Source: JBDTMT01 sp033764095
GTDB lineage: Bacteria; Desulfobacterota; Binatia; HRBIN30; CADEER01
DNA length: 16,013 bases
Assembly: GCA_033764095.1 (NCBI GenBank)
Contig: JANRJF010000067.1
Coordinates: forward strand, 1 to 16,013
Direction of reading: 5' to 3'
The notes under the pieces are model-generated. The model saw only the letters and a list, made by a program, of their open reading frames with translations, searched no databases and was not told the DNA's origin. Within the stretch, counting starts at the first letter, position 1, and every line of letters begins with the position of its first letter. Positions 6,710-15,630 of this stretch are shown here, piece by piece. The translations under genes and the position numbers were made by a program.

Positions 6710-7566
6710 ACGTCGACTCGCAGGCGATAGACGTCGCCGTCGCGCTCGACGTGACCGGCGGTCGGACCCGCGAAGTGGGTGCCGATGACCAGCGTCGACG
6801 AGCCGGCGAGGCGGTCGAACATCGCGCAGCGGGTGCGGGTCGAGTGCTGTGGGTCGTAGTCGACCAGCGCCGCCCAGTCGGGGTGGGCGAACTGACAGGG
6901 ATGGTGCAGGAAGTCGCCGGTGATCAGCGCCTCGGCGCCGCGCGAGGCGACGCGAATGCTGACATGGCCCGGCGTGTGGCCGAGCGTCGGCAGCAAGCTG
7001 ATCTCGTCGCAGACGCGATGGTCGTTGGCCACCAGGTCGACCTGCCCGGCCTCGAACACCGGCCGCACCGAGTCGGCGAACACCGCCGTCTGCTCGTCGT
7101 CGCCCTTCTGATCGCGCCAGTACTCGTACTCGGCGCCGGTCATCAGGTAGCGCGCGTTGGGGAAGGTCGGCACCCAGCGGCCGTCGACCAGCATCGTGTT
7201 CCAGCCGACGTGATCGACGTGCAGGTGGGTGCAGATGACGGTGTCGATCGCCGCGCGCGTGAAGCCGGCGGCGGCGAGGTCGGCCAGGAACGGCCCCTGG
7301 CGGTCGTTCCACAGCGGTACGCCGCGGCCGCGCTTGTCGTTGCCCAGGCAGGTGTCGACGACGACGCGCCGCGTCGGCGTCTGGATCAGCAAGGCGTGTA
7401 CGCTCGCCTTCAGCCGCCCCGCCTCGTCCATGAAGTGCGGGTACATCCACTGCAGCGGCCGCACGACCTCTTTCGCCGCCTGCGGCAGCAGGAAGTTCAG
7501 TCCGCCGGTCGCCTCGAGCTCGACCAGCTTGGTGATGGTGACGTCGCCGATGCGCCAGGTCTGCAT
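6706..7566 (-). CDS. Metallo-beta-lactamase-fold hydrolase, lactonase-like
   Basis: A 286-residue MBL-fold protein. Zinc ligands are visible in order: HLHVDH (114-119, the HxHxDH motif), H in LGHTPGH (196-201), D in ITGDFLHH (215-222) and H in IGTHFAGP (261-268). The strand VVVDTCLGNDKRG precedes the first motif as in N-acyl homoserine lactone lactonases and related small-molecule hydrolases. It most likely hydrolyses an ester or lactone using two zinc ions in the cytoplasm, but the substrate cannot be assigned; quorum quenching is only one option. I chose the ATG at 7566 because MQTWRIGDVTITKL begins the fold; the frame continues to 7641 through the inverted repeat, and the ribosome binding site before 7566 is weak. 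It overlaps the next gene by four bases and follows the dehydratase gene. Confidence 0.88.
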   Translation of the reverse strand: MQTWRIGDVTITKLVELEATGGLNFLLPQAAKEVVRPLQWMYPHFMDEAGRLKASVHALLIQTPTRRVVVDTCLGNDKRGRGVPLWNDRQGPFLADLAAAGFTRAAIDTVICTHLHVDHVGWNTMLVDGRWVPTFPNARYLMTGAEYEYWRDQKGDDEQTAVFADSVRPVFEAGQVDLVANDHRVCDEISLLPTLGHTPGHVSIRVASRGAEALITGDFLHHPCQFAHPDWAALVDYDPQHSTRTRCAMFDRLAGSSTLVIGTHFAGPTAGHVERDGDVYRLRVDV

Positions 7567-7598
7567 AGGAGAAGACGAAACCACAGATGAAGCCCGGA

Positions 7599-7663
7599 AG
7601 CGATGAGCGACGAGCGATGAGCGAGGGCCGGTGCCAGACACTCATCGCTCGTCGCTCATCGCT
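7599..7663. repeat. Perfect 23-base inverted repeat of GATGAGCGAC words
   Basis: The arms at 7599-7621 and 7641-7663 are perfect reverse complements; the loop is 19 bases. Each arm is made of near-repeats of GCGATGA/GCGACGA, and the right-hand side continues one more unit to 7670. The right arm includes the stop codon of the dehydratase gene (TGA at 7658-7656). The element sits between the dehydratase and hydrolase genes and could act as an attenuator or mRNA stabiliser. Confidence 0.85.
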
Positions 7664-8606
7664 CATCGCTGCCCCACGGCAGGTGATCGAGGTCGACGTT
7701 GCCGCCGCTCAGGATGATGCCGACGCGGCGCTGGGTGGCCGGGAACGCGGGGGAGAGCACGGCGGCGAGGGCAACGGCGGCGCTGGGCTCGACCAGCAGC
7801 TTGGCGCGCTCCCACAAGAGGCGCATGGCGGCGACGATCTCGGCCTCGCTCACCGTCACCACCGCGGCGACCTGATCGCGCACGATCGGCCAGGTGAGTG
7901 TGCCGAGACTGGTGAGCAGACCGTCGGCGATGGTGTGCGGGTCGGTTTGGTCGATCCATTCGCCGGCGGCCTTCGAGCGCGCCGCATCGTCGGCCCCGGC
8001 CGGCTCGGCGGCGACGACGGCGATGCGCCGGTCGTGCGCCGCGGCCGCGATCGCGGTGCCGCTGATCAGGCCGCCGCCGCCGATCGGCGCGACGATGGCG
8101 TCGAGGTCGGGGACGTCGGCGAGCAGCTCCAGCGCCGCGGTGCCCTGCCCGGCGATCACGTCCGGATGGTCGAACGGCGGGATCAGCGTCGCGCCGGTCT
8201 CCGCCTGCAGCGCCGCCGCCGCCGCCTGGCGCGCCGCCATCGTCGGCTCGCAGCTGACGACGCGCCCGCCGTACTCCTCCACCGCGCGCCGCTTCGGCGC
8301 CGACACCGAGCGCGGCATCACCACGTGCGCGGCGATGCCGCGCTGCTGCGCTGCCAACGCCAGCGCCGCGGCGTGATTGCCCGAGCTGTGCGTCACCACG
8401 CCGCGCGCCGCGACGTCATCGGCCAGTGACAGCACCGCGTTGCTGGCGCCGCGGAACTTGAACGCGCCCGCCTTCTGCAGGTGCTCGCACTTGAAGAACA
8501 GCGCCCGCCCCGCCAGCCGGTCGAGCGTCGCGCAGGTCGCCACCGGCGTGCGGTGCACGACGCCGCGCAAACGCTCAGCGGCGGCGCGGATGGCGGGGGG
8601 AGTCAT
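7656..8606 (-). CDS. Threonine/serine dehydratase-like PLP enzyme without ACT domain
   Basis: A 316-residue fold-type II pyridoxal phosphate enzyme. The PLP lysine is K50 in AGAFKFRGA. SSGNHAAALALAA (74-86) binds the substrate carboxylate, and PIGGGGLISG (174-183) is the phosphate-binding glycine loop. VSAPKRRAVEEYGG and LLVEPSAAVALAA are further marks, and ILSGGNVDL (298-306) closes the cofactor pocket. Length and lack of a C-terminal ACT regulatory domain fit the catabolic threonine dehydratase/serine racemase group, which converts threonine to 2-oxobutyrate or serine to pyruvate, rather than feedback-regulated biosynthetic IlvA. The exact substrate is not settled. The final SDER and the stop codon come from the flanking GATGAGCGAC repeat. 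The ATG at 8606 is preferred to 8687 because the extra N-terminal residues would be encoded by the TGACCGG repeat. The ribosome binding site is weak. Confidence 0.88.
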   Translation of the reverse strand: MTPPAIRAAAERLRGVVHRTPVATCATLDRLAGRALFFKCEHLQKAGAFKFRGASNAVLSLADDVAARGVVTHSSGNHAAALALAAQQRGIAAHVVMPRSVSAPKRRAVEEYGGRVVSCEPTMAARQAAAAALQAETGATLIPPFDHPDVIAGQGTAALELLADVPDLDAIVAPIGGGGLISGTAIAAAAHDRRIAVVAAEPAGADDAARSKAAGEWIDQTDPHTIADGLLTSLGTLTWPIVRDQVAAVVTVSEAEIVAAMRLLWERAKLLVEPSAAVALAAVLSPAFPATQRRVGIILSGGNVDLDHLPWGSDER

Positions 8607-8615
8607 CGACGGAAA

Positions 8616-8704
8616 GGCGTGACCAGTGACCGGTGACCGGTGACCGGTAAGCGAGTTGTTCGAGACGGATGGTTGCGCCCTATTCACCGGTCACTGGTCA
8701 CGCC
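8616..8704. repeat. Perfect 21-base inverted repeat of TGACCGG words
   Basis: Arms at 8616-8636 and 8684-8704 are perfect reverse complements (GGCGTGACCAGTGACCGGTG and one more base). Beside the left arm the word GTGACCG is repeated in tandem to about 8648 (three further near-copies). The central spacer is 47 bases. The right arm contains the stop codon of the GST-like gene (TGA at 8700-8698), and the left arm lies in the short leader of the dehydratase gene. Confidence 0.85.
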
Positions 8705-9699
8705 CTCAGAAAGCCCAGACAGCCCGCCGCCTCCAGCACCGTGTCGAGCTCCGCCGTGTCGGCGATCGCGGCGTAACGGGCCTTGAGCGCGGCGAGAGAC
8801 TTGGCGTGGTACTTCTGCGCCTCCTGGGTGAAGGCGGTGCCGTCGATGTCGACGGTGAACTCCTTCTCGCCGGCGGCGATGGCCCTGGCGTTGGCGGCCG
8901 ACCAGGGGAGAAAGACGGCGCCGATCTCGTCCCGCAACAGCGGCAGCAGTGTCGGCGCCAGCGCCGCCCACGGCTCGAAGTCCCCCTCGTCGCGCGGGCC
9001 GAGCATCGCCTGAATCCACTTCACCACGTGCGGCCCCTGCGCGCGCAGCAGCACCGACGGGGTGGGATCGATCGACAGCTCGTAGAGCTGGCCGAAGAGG
9101 CCGAAGTCGGCGAGCGTTGGCCGGCCGCCGAACAGGTAGGGACGCCCGCCGGCGAGGTGCTGCTCCAGGATGCCGACCAGGCGCGCGTAGGACTGCTCGA
9201 TCGGCGCCTTGGTCGCGGCGGTCGAGCCGACGAACGACAGGCGCGGGATCATGCGCGCCTTGATCATCTCGACACCCTGCGCGATCGACGCGTCGTCGAG
9301 CCCCGGCATCTGGCTGCGCGCCAGGCGCTCGCCCGCCGCCTGCTGGTCGGCGTCATAAAACCAGCGGTAGTGGAACATCGGCTTGTTGCCCCATTCGTCG
9401 GCGTACTCCTCGATCAACGCCGAGAGGAAGGCGCGCGTCGCATCGGGCGGCTGCAGTGCCGGCTGCGGCCGCACCGTCTCCAGGTGCTCGATGATCGGCG
9501 TCGAGTCCTGCAGCCCCTGCCCCTGCGGTGTCACCACCAGCGGCACCAGCGGCAGCTTGGCGTAGCGCTTGAAGTCCTCCTCGACGCTCGGGTTGCGCAC
9601 GATCCACTCGTGCGGGAACTGCTTGTAGCGCAGGTAGGAGCGCACCTTCACCGAGTAGGGCGAGAGCTCGTTGCCGTAGATCTTGTAGGTCGCCGACAT
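8698..9699 (-). CDS. GST-like protein, long form with C-terminal extension
   Basis: A 333-residue protein, longer than a standard GST (about 200-230). Residues 4-80 form a thioredoxin-like GST domain (YKIYGNELSPYSVKVRSYLRY) with LVPLVVTPQG in the cis-proline position and LQDSTPIIEHLE for glutathione gamma-glutamyl binding. The helical domain has the GRPYLFGGRPTLADFGLFGQL N-capping box motif near residue 185-205. A C-terminal extension follows, from about residue 250 to 333 (PLLRDEIGAVFLPWSAANA, FTVDIDGTAFTQEAQKYH). Such long forms are common in environmental proteobacteria but their substrates are not known to me. The ATG at 9699 has a good GGAGGA six bases upstream; an upstream extension to 9807 has none. 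It is the first gene of the leftward block and is divergent from citrate synthase. Confidence 0.88.
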   Translation of the reverse strand: MSATYKIYGNELSPYSVKVRSYLRYKQFPHEWIVRNPSVEEDFKRYAKLPLVPLVVTPQGQGLQDSTPIIEHLETVRPQPALQPPDATRAFLSALIEEYADEWGNKPMFHYRWFYDADQQAAGERLARSQMPGLDDASIAQGVEMIKARMIPRLSFVGSTAATKAPIEQSYARLVGILEQHLAGGRPYLFGGRPTLADFGLFGQLYELSIDPTPSVLLRAQGPHVVKWIQAMLGPRDEGDFEPWAALAPTLLPLLRDEIGAVFLPWSAANARAIAAGEKEFTVDIDGTAFTQEAQKYHAKSLAALKARYAAIADTAELDTVLEAAGCLGFLRA

Positions 9700-9965
9700 G
9701 GGTCCTCCGCGAACACCTTCAGAACAGAGACGCGACGGCGCGCCGAGCGCTGCCCGGCAGGCAACCGCTGCGCGCCGGGGCGCCGGGCGGGCCGGCGAGG
9801 CGCTCATCAGGGATGCGCAGCACGGTCATTACATCCACGTATGCGGTTGGCGGCACCATCTGGGTGGCCGCCTCCCATCTCGCGTCGGCGCGCGGCTGTA
9901 AAGCCCCCAGTTGTCCGCCGCGGCGGTGAGGGGTACTTAAAGGCGCTCACCTCCGGAGGTTTGCC
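9700..9965. other. 266-base divergent intergenic region upstream of citrate synthase
   Basis: No coding sequence, tRNA or RNA gene is convincing here. The region should carry promoters for the GST-like gene (left) and citrate synthase (right). A candidate for citrate synthase is TTGTCC (9911-9916) with TACTTA (9934-9939) at 17-base spacing, but the -10 match is poor. GGTGAG (9925-9930) pairs with CTCACC (9946-9951) around a 15-base loop, a possible operator or leader hairpin just before the ribosome binding site. Confidence 0.3.
9955..9959 (+). promoter_or_regulatory. Ribosome binding site of citrate synthase inside a palindrome
   Basis: GGAGG lies six bases before the ATG at 9966. It is the right half of a ten-base palindrome CCTCCGGAGG (9950-9959), whose two halves have no loop and so cannot fold within one strand as drawn. 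It decides the ATG at 9966 as start. Confidence 0.7.
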
Positions 9966-11294
<1,329 letters not shown>

Positions 11295-11305
11295 TCGACC
11301 GGCGG

Positions 11306-11334
11306 GCGGGGCGCGCCGCACCGGCACGCCCCGC
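11306..11334. terminator. GC-rich hairpin just after citrate synthase
   Basis: GCGGGGCG (11306-11313) pairs with CGCCCCGC (11327-11334), starting 12 bases after the stop codon. The loop is 13 bases and there is no T-tract. It is the first of two hairpins in this gap. Confidence 0.4.
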
Positions 11335-11344
11335 ACGCCGACCC

Positions 11345-11373
11345 CGCCGGACGGCGCCCAGCGCCGCCCGGCG
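11345..11373. terminator. Second hairpin after citrate synthase, 13-base stem
   Basis: Bases 11345-11357 pair with 11361-11373 around a three-base loop CCA, with one A-C mismatch. The stem is almost entirely G-C. No T-tract follows. Together with the hairpin at 11306-11334 this is the likely 3' end of the citrate synthase message. Confidence 0.5.
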
Positions 11374-11446
11374 ATTGGCAGTGCTGCCGGAAAATGGCAG
11401 CGGCGCCATGCAGCACATCCGCGCCGGTCGCGAAGAAAAACGGCGC

Positions 11447-11475
11447 TTGCGTGACCCGTGTCGCGGCAGCATAGT
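11447..11475 (+). promoter_or_regulatory. Candidate sigma-70-like promoter for the PBP gene
   Basis: TTGCGT (11447-11452) and CATAGT (11470-11475) are spaced by 17 bases, matching three and four of the six consensus positions. Transcription would start near 11482, giving a leader of about 17 bases before the ATG at 11499. It lies after the two hairpins that may end the citrate synthase transcript. This is a prediction by eye in GC-rich DNA. Confidence 0.3.
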
Positions 11476-11498
11476 TGCTACGCGATGTCGTCACGGCG

Positions 11499-14400
11499 AT
11501 GGACTCCGACGTTCTCGTAAGCGCTTCCGGTCCATCGCCACAGCTCAGTGGAGACTCGATCTCCAACCGCGCGGCGCCGCGGCGTCCGCGCCATCTGGCG
11601 CGGCTGATCCTCTGGCCGTTGATCGCGCTCAGCCTGGCGATCGCGGTCGGCTACGAGCTGCGCACCTCGGCGCTGCAGGCCTACCTGCTGCCGCGCTACA
11701 CGGCGAAGATCTCGTACGCGGTCAGCCCGGGGCCGAGCACGCGCATTGCCTTCCCGCGCAGCGCCCCGTTCGACGACCGGCTCGGCTACTCGCACCTGGG
11801 TGACTTCCAGACGCGGCTGGAGGAGCACGGCTTCGTCGTCGAGCGCCAGGCAGTGGTCTCGCCCGAGCTGGTGCGGCTGGTCGACTGGGGCATCGCGCCG
11901 CCGTACCGCGAGCCGCTGGTCGCCGGACTCACCATCCACGGCATGGACGGCGCGCCGCTCTACGACGCCACCCGCTCGCAGCGCTGGTTCCAGGGCTTCG
12001 ACGACGTGCCGCCGACGCTGGTCGATACCATCCTCTACATCGAGAACCGCGAGCTGTTGGCGCCGGAGGATCCGCGCGCCAACCCGGCGATCGAGTGGGA
12101 CCGCCTCGCCAAGGCAAGCCTGCTCTACACCGGCAGCAAGCTCGGCCTCGCCTTCCCGGTGCAGGGCGGCAGCACGCTGGCCATCCAGCTGGAGAAATAC
12201 CGCCACTCGCCGCAGGGGCGCACCAACTCGCCGCTCGACAAGCTGCGCCAGGTCGCCGGCGCCAGCCTCAAAGCGTACCGCGACGGCGCCGACACGCGCG
12301 ACTGGCGGCGCGAGATCGTCGTCGACTACCTCAACACGGCGCCGCTCGCCGCCGCGCCCGGCTACGGCGAGATCTACGGGCTCGGTGACGGGCTCTACGC
12401 CTGGTTCGGCATGGATCTCGCCGCGGTGAAGGACGCCCTGCGCGCCGCCGGCACCACGCCCGCCAAGGCGCGCGCCTACAAGCACGCGCTGGCGCTGTTG
12501 ATCGGCCTGCGCGCCCCGACCTTCTACCTGCAGAAGGATCGCCTGGCGCTGAACGAGAAGGTGAACGAGTACGCCCGCCTGCTGGCGCGCGACGGCGTCA
12601 TCGAGCCGGCGCTGGCGGCGACCGTGCAGCAGACGCCGCTCGAGTTCCTCGACCGCGCGCCGCTCGCCCCACCGCTGCCGTTCGCGCACAAGAAGGCGCC
12701 GAACGCGATCCGCACCACGCTGCTGCAGTGGCTCGGCGTGCCGAGCTTCTACGAGCTCGACCGCCTGCACCTGGAGGCCGACGGGACGATCGACGTGCCG
12801 CTGCAGGGCGAGGTCGAGCGCCTGTTCGCCAACCTCGGCGATCCGCAGTTCGTGCGCGCCAACGCGCTCACCGGCGAGCGCCTGCTGCGCAACGCCGACC
12901 CGGCGCAGGTGATCTACAGCCTGATGCTGTTCGAGCGCACCCCGCAGGGAAATCTGCTGCGCGTCAACGCCGACAACCTCGACCGCCCGTTCGACATCAA
13001 CGGCGGCGTCAAGCTCGACCTCGGCAGCACCGCCAAGCTGCGCACCCTGTCGCACTACCTCGGCGTCATCGCCCTGCTGCGCGACGAGCTGGCCGGCGGG
13101 TCGCCGGAGGGGCTGAACGCGCTGGCCCGCAATCCCGACACCGATCCGCTCACCGCCTGGGCGGCGGCGGCGCTCGCCAAGCAGCCCGACATCGAACTCG
13201 ACGCGCTGCTGCAGCTGGCGCTCGACCGCAAGATGTCGAGCAATCCCGGCGAGACCTTCTTCACCGGCAGCGGGCAGCACACCTTCAACAACTTCAAGAA
13301 GGGCAACGCCGGCCCGATGCCCATCCGCACCGCGCTGAAGGTGTCGAACAACCTGGTCTTCATCCGCGTCATGCGCGACCTGGTGCGCTACCACCGCGCC
13401 CGCCTGCCCTATGATGCCGACGCGCTGCTGAAGGACCCGAAGCACCCCGACCGCGAGCGCCTGCTCACCGAGATCGCCGACGACGAGGCCCGGCAGGTGG
13501 TGTCGCGCGCCTACCGCCGCTACCACGGCCTGACGCCCGAGGCGGCGATCGCGCAGCTGCTCGGCAGCAAGGCCAACGCGCCGCGCCAGCTCGCCATCGC
13601 CTTCTACGCCTGGCGCCTCGGCGACACACCGGAGGCGCTGCGCCAGTGGATGCGCGGCCTCGGCGTCTCGATCGACGCCGACCAGGCGCGCAAGCTCGCC
13701 GCCAGTTTCGGCGGCGCGCGCCTCGGCCTGCTCGACTACGCATACCTGCTCGGACGCCAGCCGCTGGAGCTGTGGACCGTCGGCGAGCTGGTGAAGGAGC
13801 CCGGCAGCAGCCAGACGGCGCTGCTCGAGCGCAGCGCACCGGTCCGCGGCCAGGCATCGCAGTGGTTGTTCGGCAAGCGCGCCGGCCGCGCCCAGAACCT
13901 GCGCCTGCGTATCAAGGTCGAGCGCGACGCGTTCGCGCGCATGACCCCCTACTGGCGCGAGCTCGGCTTCCCGTTCAAGCAGCTGGTGCCGTCGCTCGCC
14001 ACCGCCATCGGCAGCTCGTCGGACCGCCCGGCGGCGCTGGCCGAGTTGATGGGCATCATCGCCAACGACGGCGTACGCCAGCCGATGCTGCGCCTCACCC
14101 GACTGCACTGGGGCGAGGGCACGCCCTACGAGACGGAGATGGTGCCGCGCGCCGATGCCGGTACGCAGGTCATGCGGCCGGAAGTGGCGCGGGCGCTGCG
14201 CGGCGTGCTCGCCGACGTGGTCAACGCCGGCACCGCCGGCCGCCTGAAGGGTGCCTTCAAGGATGCCGACGGCAAGCCGATCGCCGCCGGCGGCAAGACC
14301 GGCTCCGGCGACAACCGCTTCAAGACCTTCGGCCGCGGCGGCTTCGTCAAATCGTCGCGCGCCGTCAGCCGCACCGCGACCTTCACCTTCTACATCGGCG

Positions 14401-14606
14401 ACAAGTACTTCGGCGTCATCACCGCCTTCGTCCCCGGCAAAGAAGCCGGCCACTACGAGTTCACCAGCGCGCTCTCGGTCAGCGTGCTGCGCCTGCTCGC
14501 CCCGACCATCAACGCCCGCATGGCCGGCAAACCGCTGCCCGGCATCGCCGCGCCGCCGCCCGCGACGCTGGTGCGCAGCGGCGCGCCCAAACGCACCGGC
14601 GGCTGA
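11499..14606 (+). CDS. Class A penicillin-binding-like protein: divergent GT51 plus transpeptidase
   Basis: A 1035-residue protein. Residues 33-52 form a single membrane anchor (LARLILWPLIALSLAIAV) after a short cytoplasmic start, leaving the rest in the periplasm. A GT51 peptidoglycan glycosyltransferase domain spans about 150-380: ILYIENRELL (178-187, catalytic Glu E182), VQGGSTLAIQLEKYRHSP (221-238) and REIVVDYLNT (271-280). The usual EDxxFxxHxG is changed and QGGSTxxQQ reads QGGSTLAIQ. A transpeptidase-like domain follows with SxxK at S510-K513 (GSTAKL), SxN at 616-618 (SNN) and KTG at 933-935 (GGKTGSGDN), so both active sites appear complete. Spacings are longer than in typical PBPs, with a helical insert between SNN and KTG (about 630-830). 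I prefer the ATG at 11499; a TTG at 11475 falls in the candidate -10 box. A clear ribosome binding site is lacking. Confidence 0.88.
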   Translation: MDSDVLVSASGPSPQLSGDSISNRAAPRRPRHLARLILWPLIALSLAIAVGYELRTSALQAYLLPRYTAKISYAVSPGPSTRIAFPRSAPFDDRLGYSHLGDFQTRLEEHGFVVERQAVVSPELVRLVDWGIAPPYREPLVAGLTIHGMDGAPLYDATRSQRWFQGFDDVPPTLVDTILYIENRELLAPEDPRANPAIEWDRLAKASLLYTGSKLGLAFPVQGGSTLAIQLEKYRHSPQGRTNSPLDKLRQVAGASLKAYRDGADTRDWRREIVVDYLNTAPLAAAPGYGEIYGLGDGLYAWFGMDLAAVKDALRAAGTTPAKARAYKHALALLIGLRAPTFYLQKDRLALNEKVNEYARLLARDGVIEPALAATVQQTPLEFLDRAPLAPPLPFAHKKAPNAIRTTLLQWLGVPSFYELDRLHLEADGTIDVPLQGEVERLFANLGDPQFVRANALTGERLLRNADPAQVIYSLMLFERTPQGNLLRVNADNLDRPFDINGGVKLDLGSTAKLRTLSHYLGVIALLRDELAGGSPEGLNALARNPDTDPLTAWAAAALAKQPDIELDALLQLALDRKMSSNPGETFFTGSGQHTFNNFKKGNAGPMPIRTALKVSNNLVFIRVMRDLVRYHRARLPYDADALLKDPKHPDRERLLTEIADDEARQVVSRAYRRYHGLTPEAAIAQLLGSKANAPRQLAIAFYAWRLGDTPEALRQWMRGLGVSIDADQARKLAASFGGARLGLLDYAYLLGRQPLELWTVGELVKEPGSSQTALLERSAPVRGQASQWLFGKRAGRAQNLRLRIKVERDAFARMTPYWRELGFPFKQLVPSLATAIGSSSDRPAALAELMGIIANDGVRQPMLRLTRLHWGEGTPYETEMVPRADAGTQVMRPEVARALRGVLADVVNAGTAGRLKGAFKDADGKPIAAGGKTGSGDNRFKTFGRGGFVKSSRAVSRTATFTFYIGDKYFGVITAFVPGKEAGHYEFTSALSVSVLRLLAPTINARMAGKPLPGIAAPPPATLVRSGAPKRTGG

Positions 14607-14621
14607 GTCTGGCTCGGTAGC

Positions 14622-14683
14622 GCGGCCCTCCGTGGCCGCCATCCGCAACCTCGGCGCGATGAAGGGCGGCCACGGAGGGCCGC
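14622..14683. repeat. Perfect 19-base inverted repeat of CCCTCCGTGGCC type
   Basis: Arms at 14622-14640 and 14665-14683 (GCGGCCCTCCGTGGCCGCC and its complement) are perfect, with a 24-base loop. It begins 16 bases after the PBP stop codon and lies before the LLM oxidoreductase gene. No T-tract follows. It may end or stabilise the PBP transcript and is likely a member of a dispersed family. Confidence 0.85.
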
Positions 14684-14742
14684 CGCCACCGCAGAGGCCG
14701 GAGACGGACAGCCCGCCACCGAACCTGCTATACGCCGCTGCC

Positions 14743-15621
14743 ATGCACATCGGCCTCTTCGCACCCATGGCGACGCCGTTCGCCGACGCGGCGTTCCTGC
14801 ACGCGCTCGGCGGCGCGGCGGAGGAACGCGGCTTCCACTCGATCTGGATCGGCGAGCACGTCGTCTTCTTCGATCAGTACGAGTCGAAGTACCCGTACGC
14901 CGACGACGGCAAGATCGCGATTCCGTCCGATTCCGGTCTGCTCGACCCGTTCACCGCCCTCACCTTCCTCGCCAGCGCGACCAAGACGGTGCGGCTCGGC
15001 ACCGGTGTCTGTCTCGTCCCGCAGCGCAATCCGGTCTACACGGCGAAGGAGGTCGCGACGCTCGACTGGCTGTCCGGCGGCCGCTTCGACTTCGGCGTCG
15101 GCATCGGCTGGCTGGAGGAGGAGTTCCGCTCTCTGCAGGTGCCCTTCGCACGCCGCGCCGGCCGCACCCGCTCCTACCTGGAGGTCATGCGCCGCCTCTG
15201 GTGCGATCCGGTCTCCGAGTACGCCGACGACTTCTACAGCCTGCCCGCCTGCCGCGCGTACCCGAAGCCGGTGCAACAGCCGCACCCGCCAATCTACTTC
15301 GGCGGCGAGAGCGACGCGGCGCTGAAGCGCGTCGCCGACATCGGCCAGGGCTGGTTCGGCTTCAACATCGGCCCCGCCGCCGTCGCCGATCGCCTGCGCC
15401 ACCTCGACACCCTGCTCGCCGCGCGCGGCCGCAGCCGCAAGGACGTGCGCATCGCCATCAGCCCCTACATGCTGCCCTGCGACTTCGACACCGTGCAGCG
15501 CTACCGCGACGCCGGCGTCGAACAGGTCATCCTCATGCCGCTCGCTTTCGACCCCGACAGCCTGCGCGCCACGCTCGACCAGCTGGCCGAGACGATCGTC
15601 GAACCTGCCAAGCGCCTCTGA
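14743..15621 (+). CDS. LLM-class flavin-dependent oxidoreductase, F420-dependent type
   Basis: A 292-residue luciferase-like monooxygenase-family protein with a TIM-barrel fold. It starts MHIGLFAPMATPFADAAFLHALG and has GFHSIWIGEHVVF (about 34-46), a typical early strand-helix. LDPFTALTFLASATKTVRLGTGVCLVPQRNPVYTAKEVATLDWLSGGRFDFGVGIGW is the family signature (given here as residue range about 67-122), and HPPIYFGGESDAALKRVAD follows near 184-202. These features fit the F420-dependent branch (such as the TIGR03619 type), but FMN use cannot be excluded. The substrate is unknown. The ATG at 14743 gives a normal N terminus; the open frame to the left is the PBP shadow plus repeat. It has no strong ribosome binding site. 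It is 136 bases from the PBP gene and 105 from the helicase gene, so probably its own unit. Confidence 0.9.
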   Translation: MHIGLFAPMATPFADAAFLHALGGAAEERGFHSIWIGEHVVFFDQYESKYPYADDGKIAIPSDSGLLDPFTALTFLASATKTVRLGTGVCLVPQRNPVYTAKEVATLDWLSGGRFDFGVGIGWLEEEFRSLQVPFARRAGRTRSYLEVMRRLWCDPVSEYADDFYSLPACRAYPKPVQQPHPPIYFGGESDAALKRVADIGQGWFGFNIGPAAVADRLRHLDTLLAARGRSRKDVRIAISPYMLPCDFDTVQRYRDAGVEQVILMPLAFDPDSLRATLDQLAETIVEPAKRL

Positions 15622-15630
15622 AACAGAATT

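Noticed and set aside
7599..8704. Insertion-sequence or transposon ends
   Set aside because: The inverted repeats are close together with no transposase between them, no target-site duplication seen, and intact metabolic genes inside.
9700..9965. tRNA or small RNA gene in the divergent gap
   Set aside because: I could find no cloverleaf or conserved RNA pattern; the sequence is just GC-rich with short hairpins.
14251..14742. Upstream extension of the LLM oxidoreductase frame
   Set aside because: It overlaps the PBP end and the inverted repeat; the family N terminus MHIGLFAP starts at 14743.
11478..14768. Minus-strand open frame of 1096 codons
   Set aside because: Low-complexity antisense shadow of the PBP gene, whose own catalytic motifs are intact.
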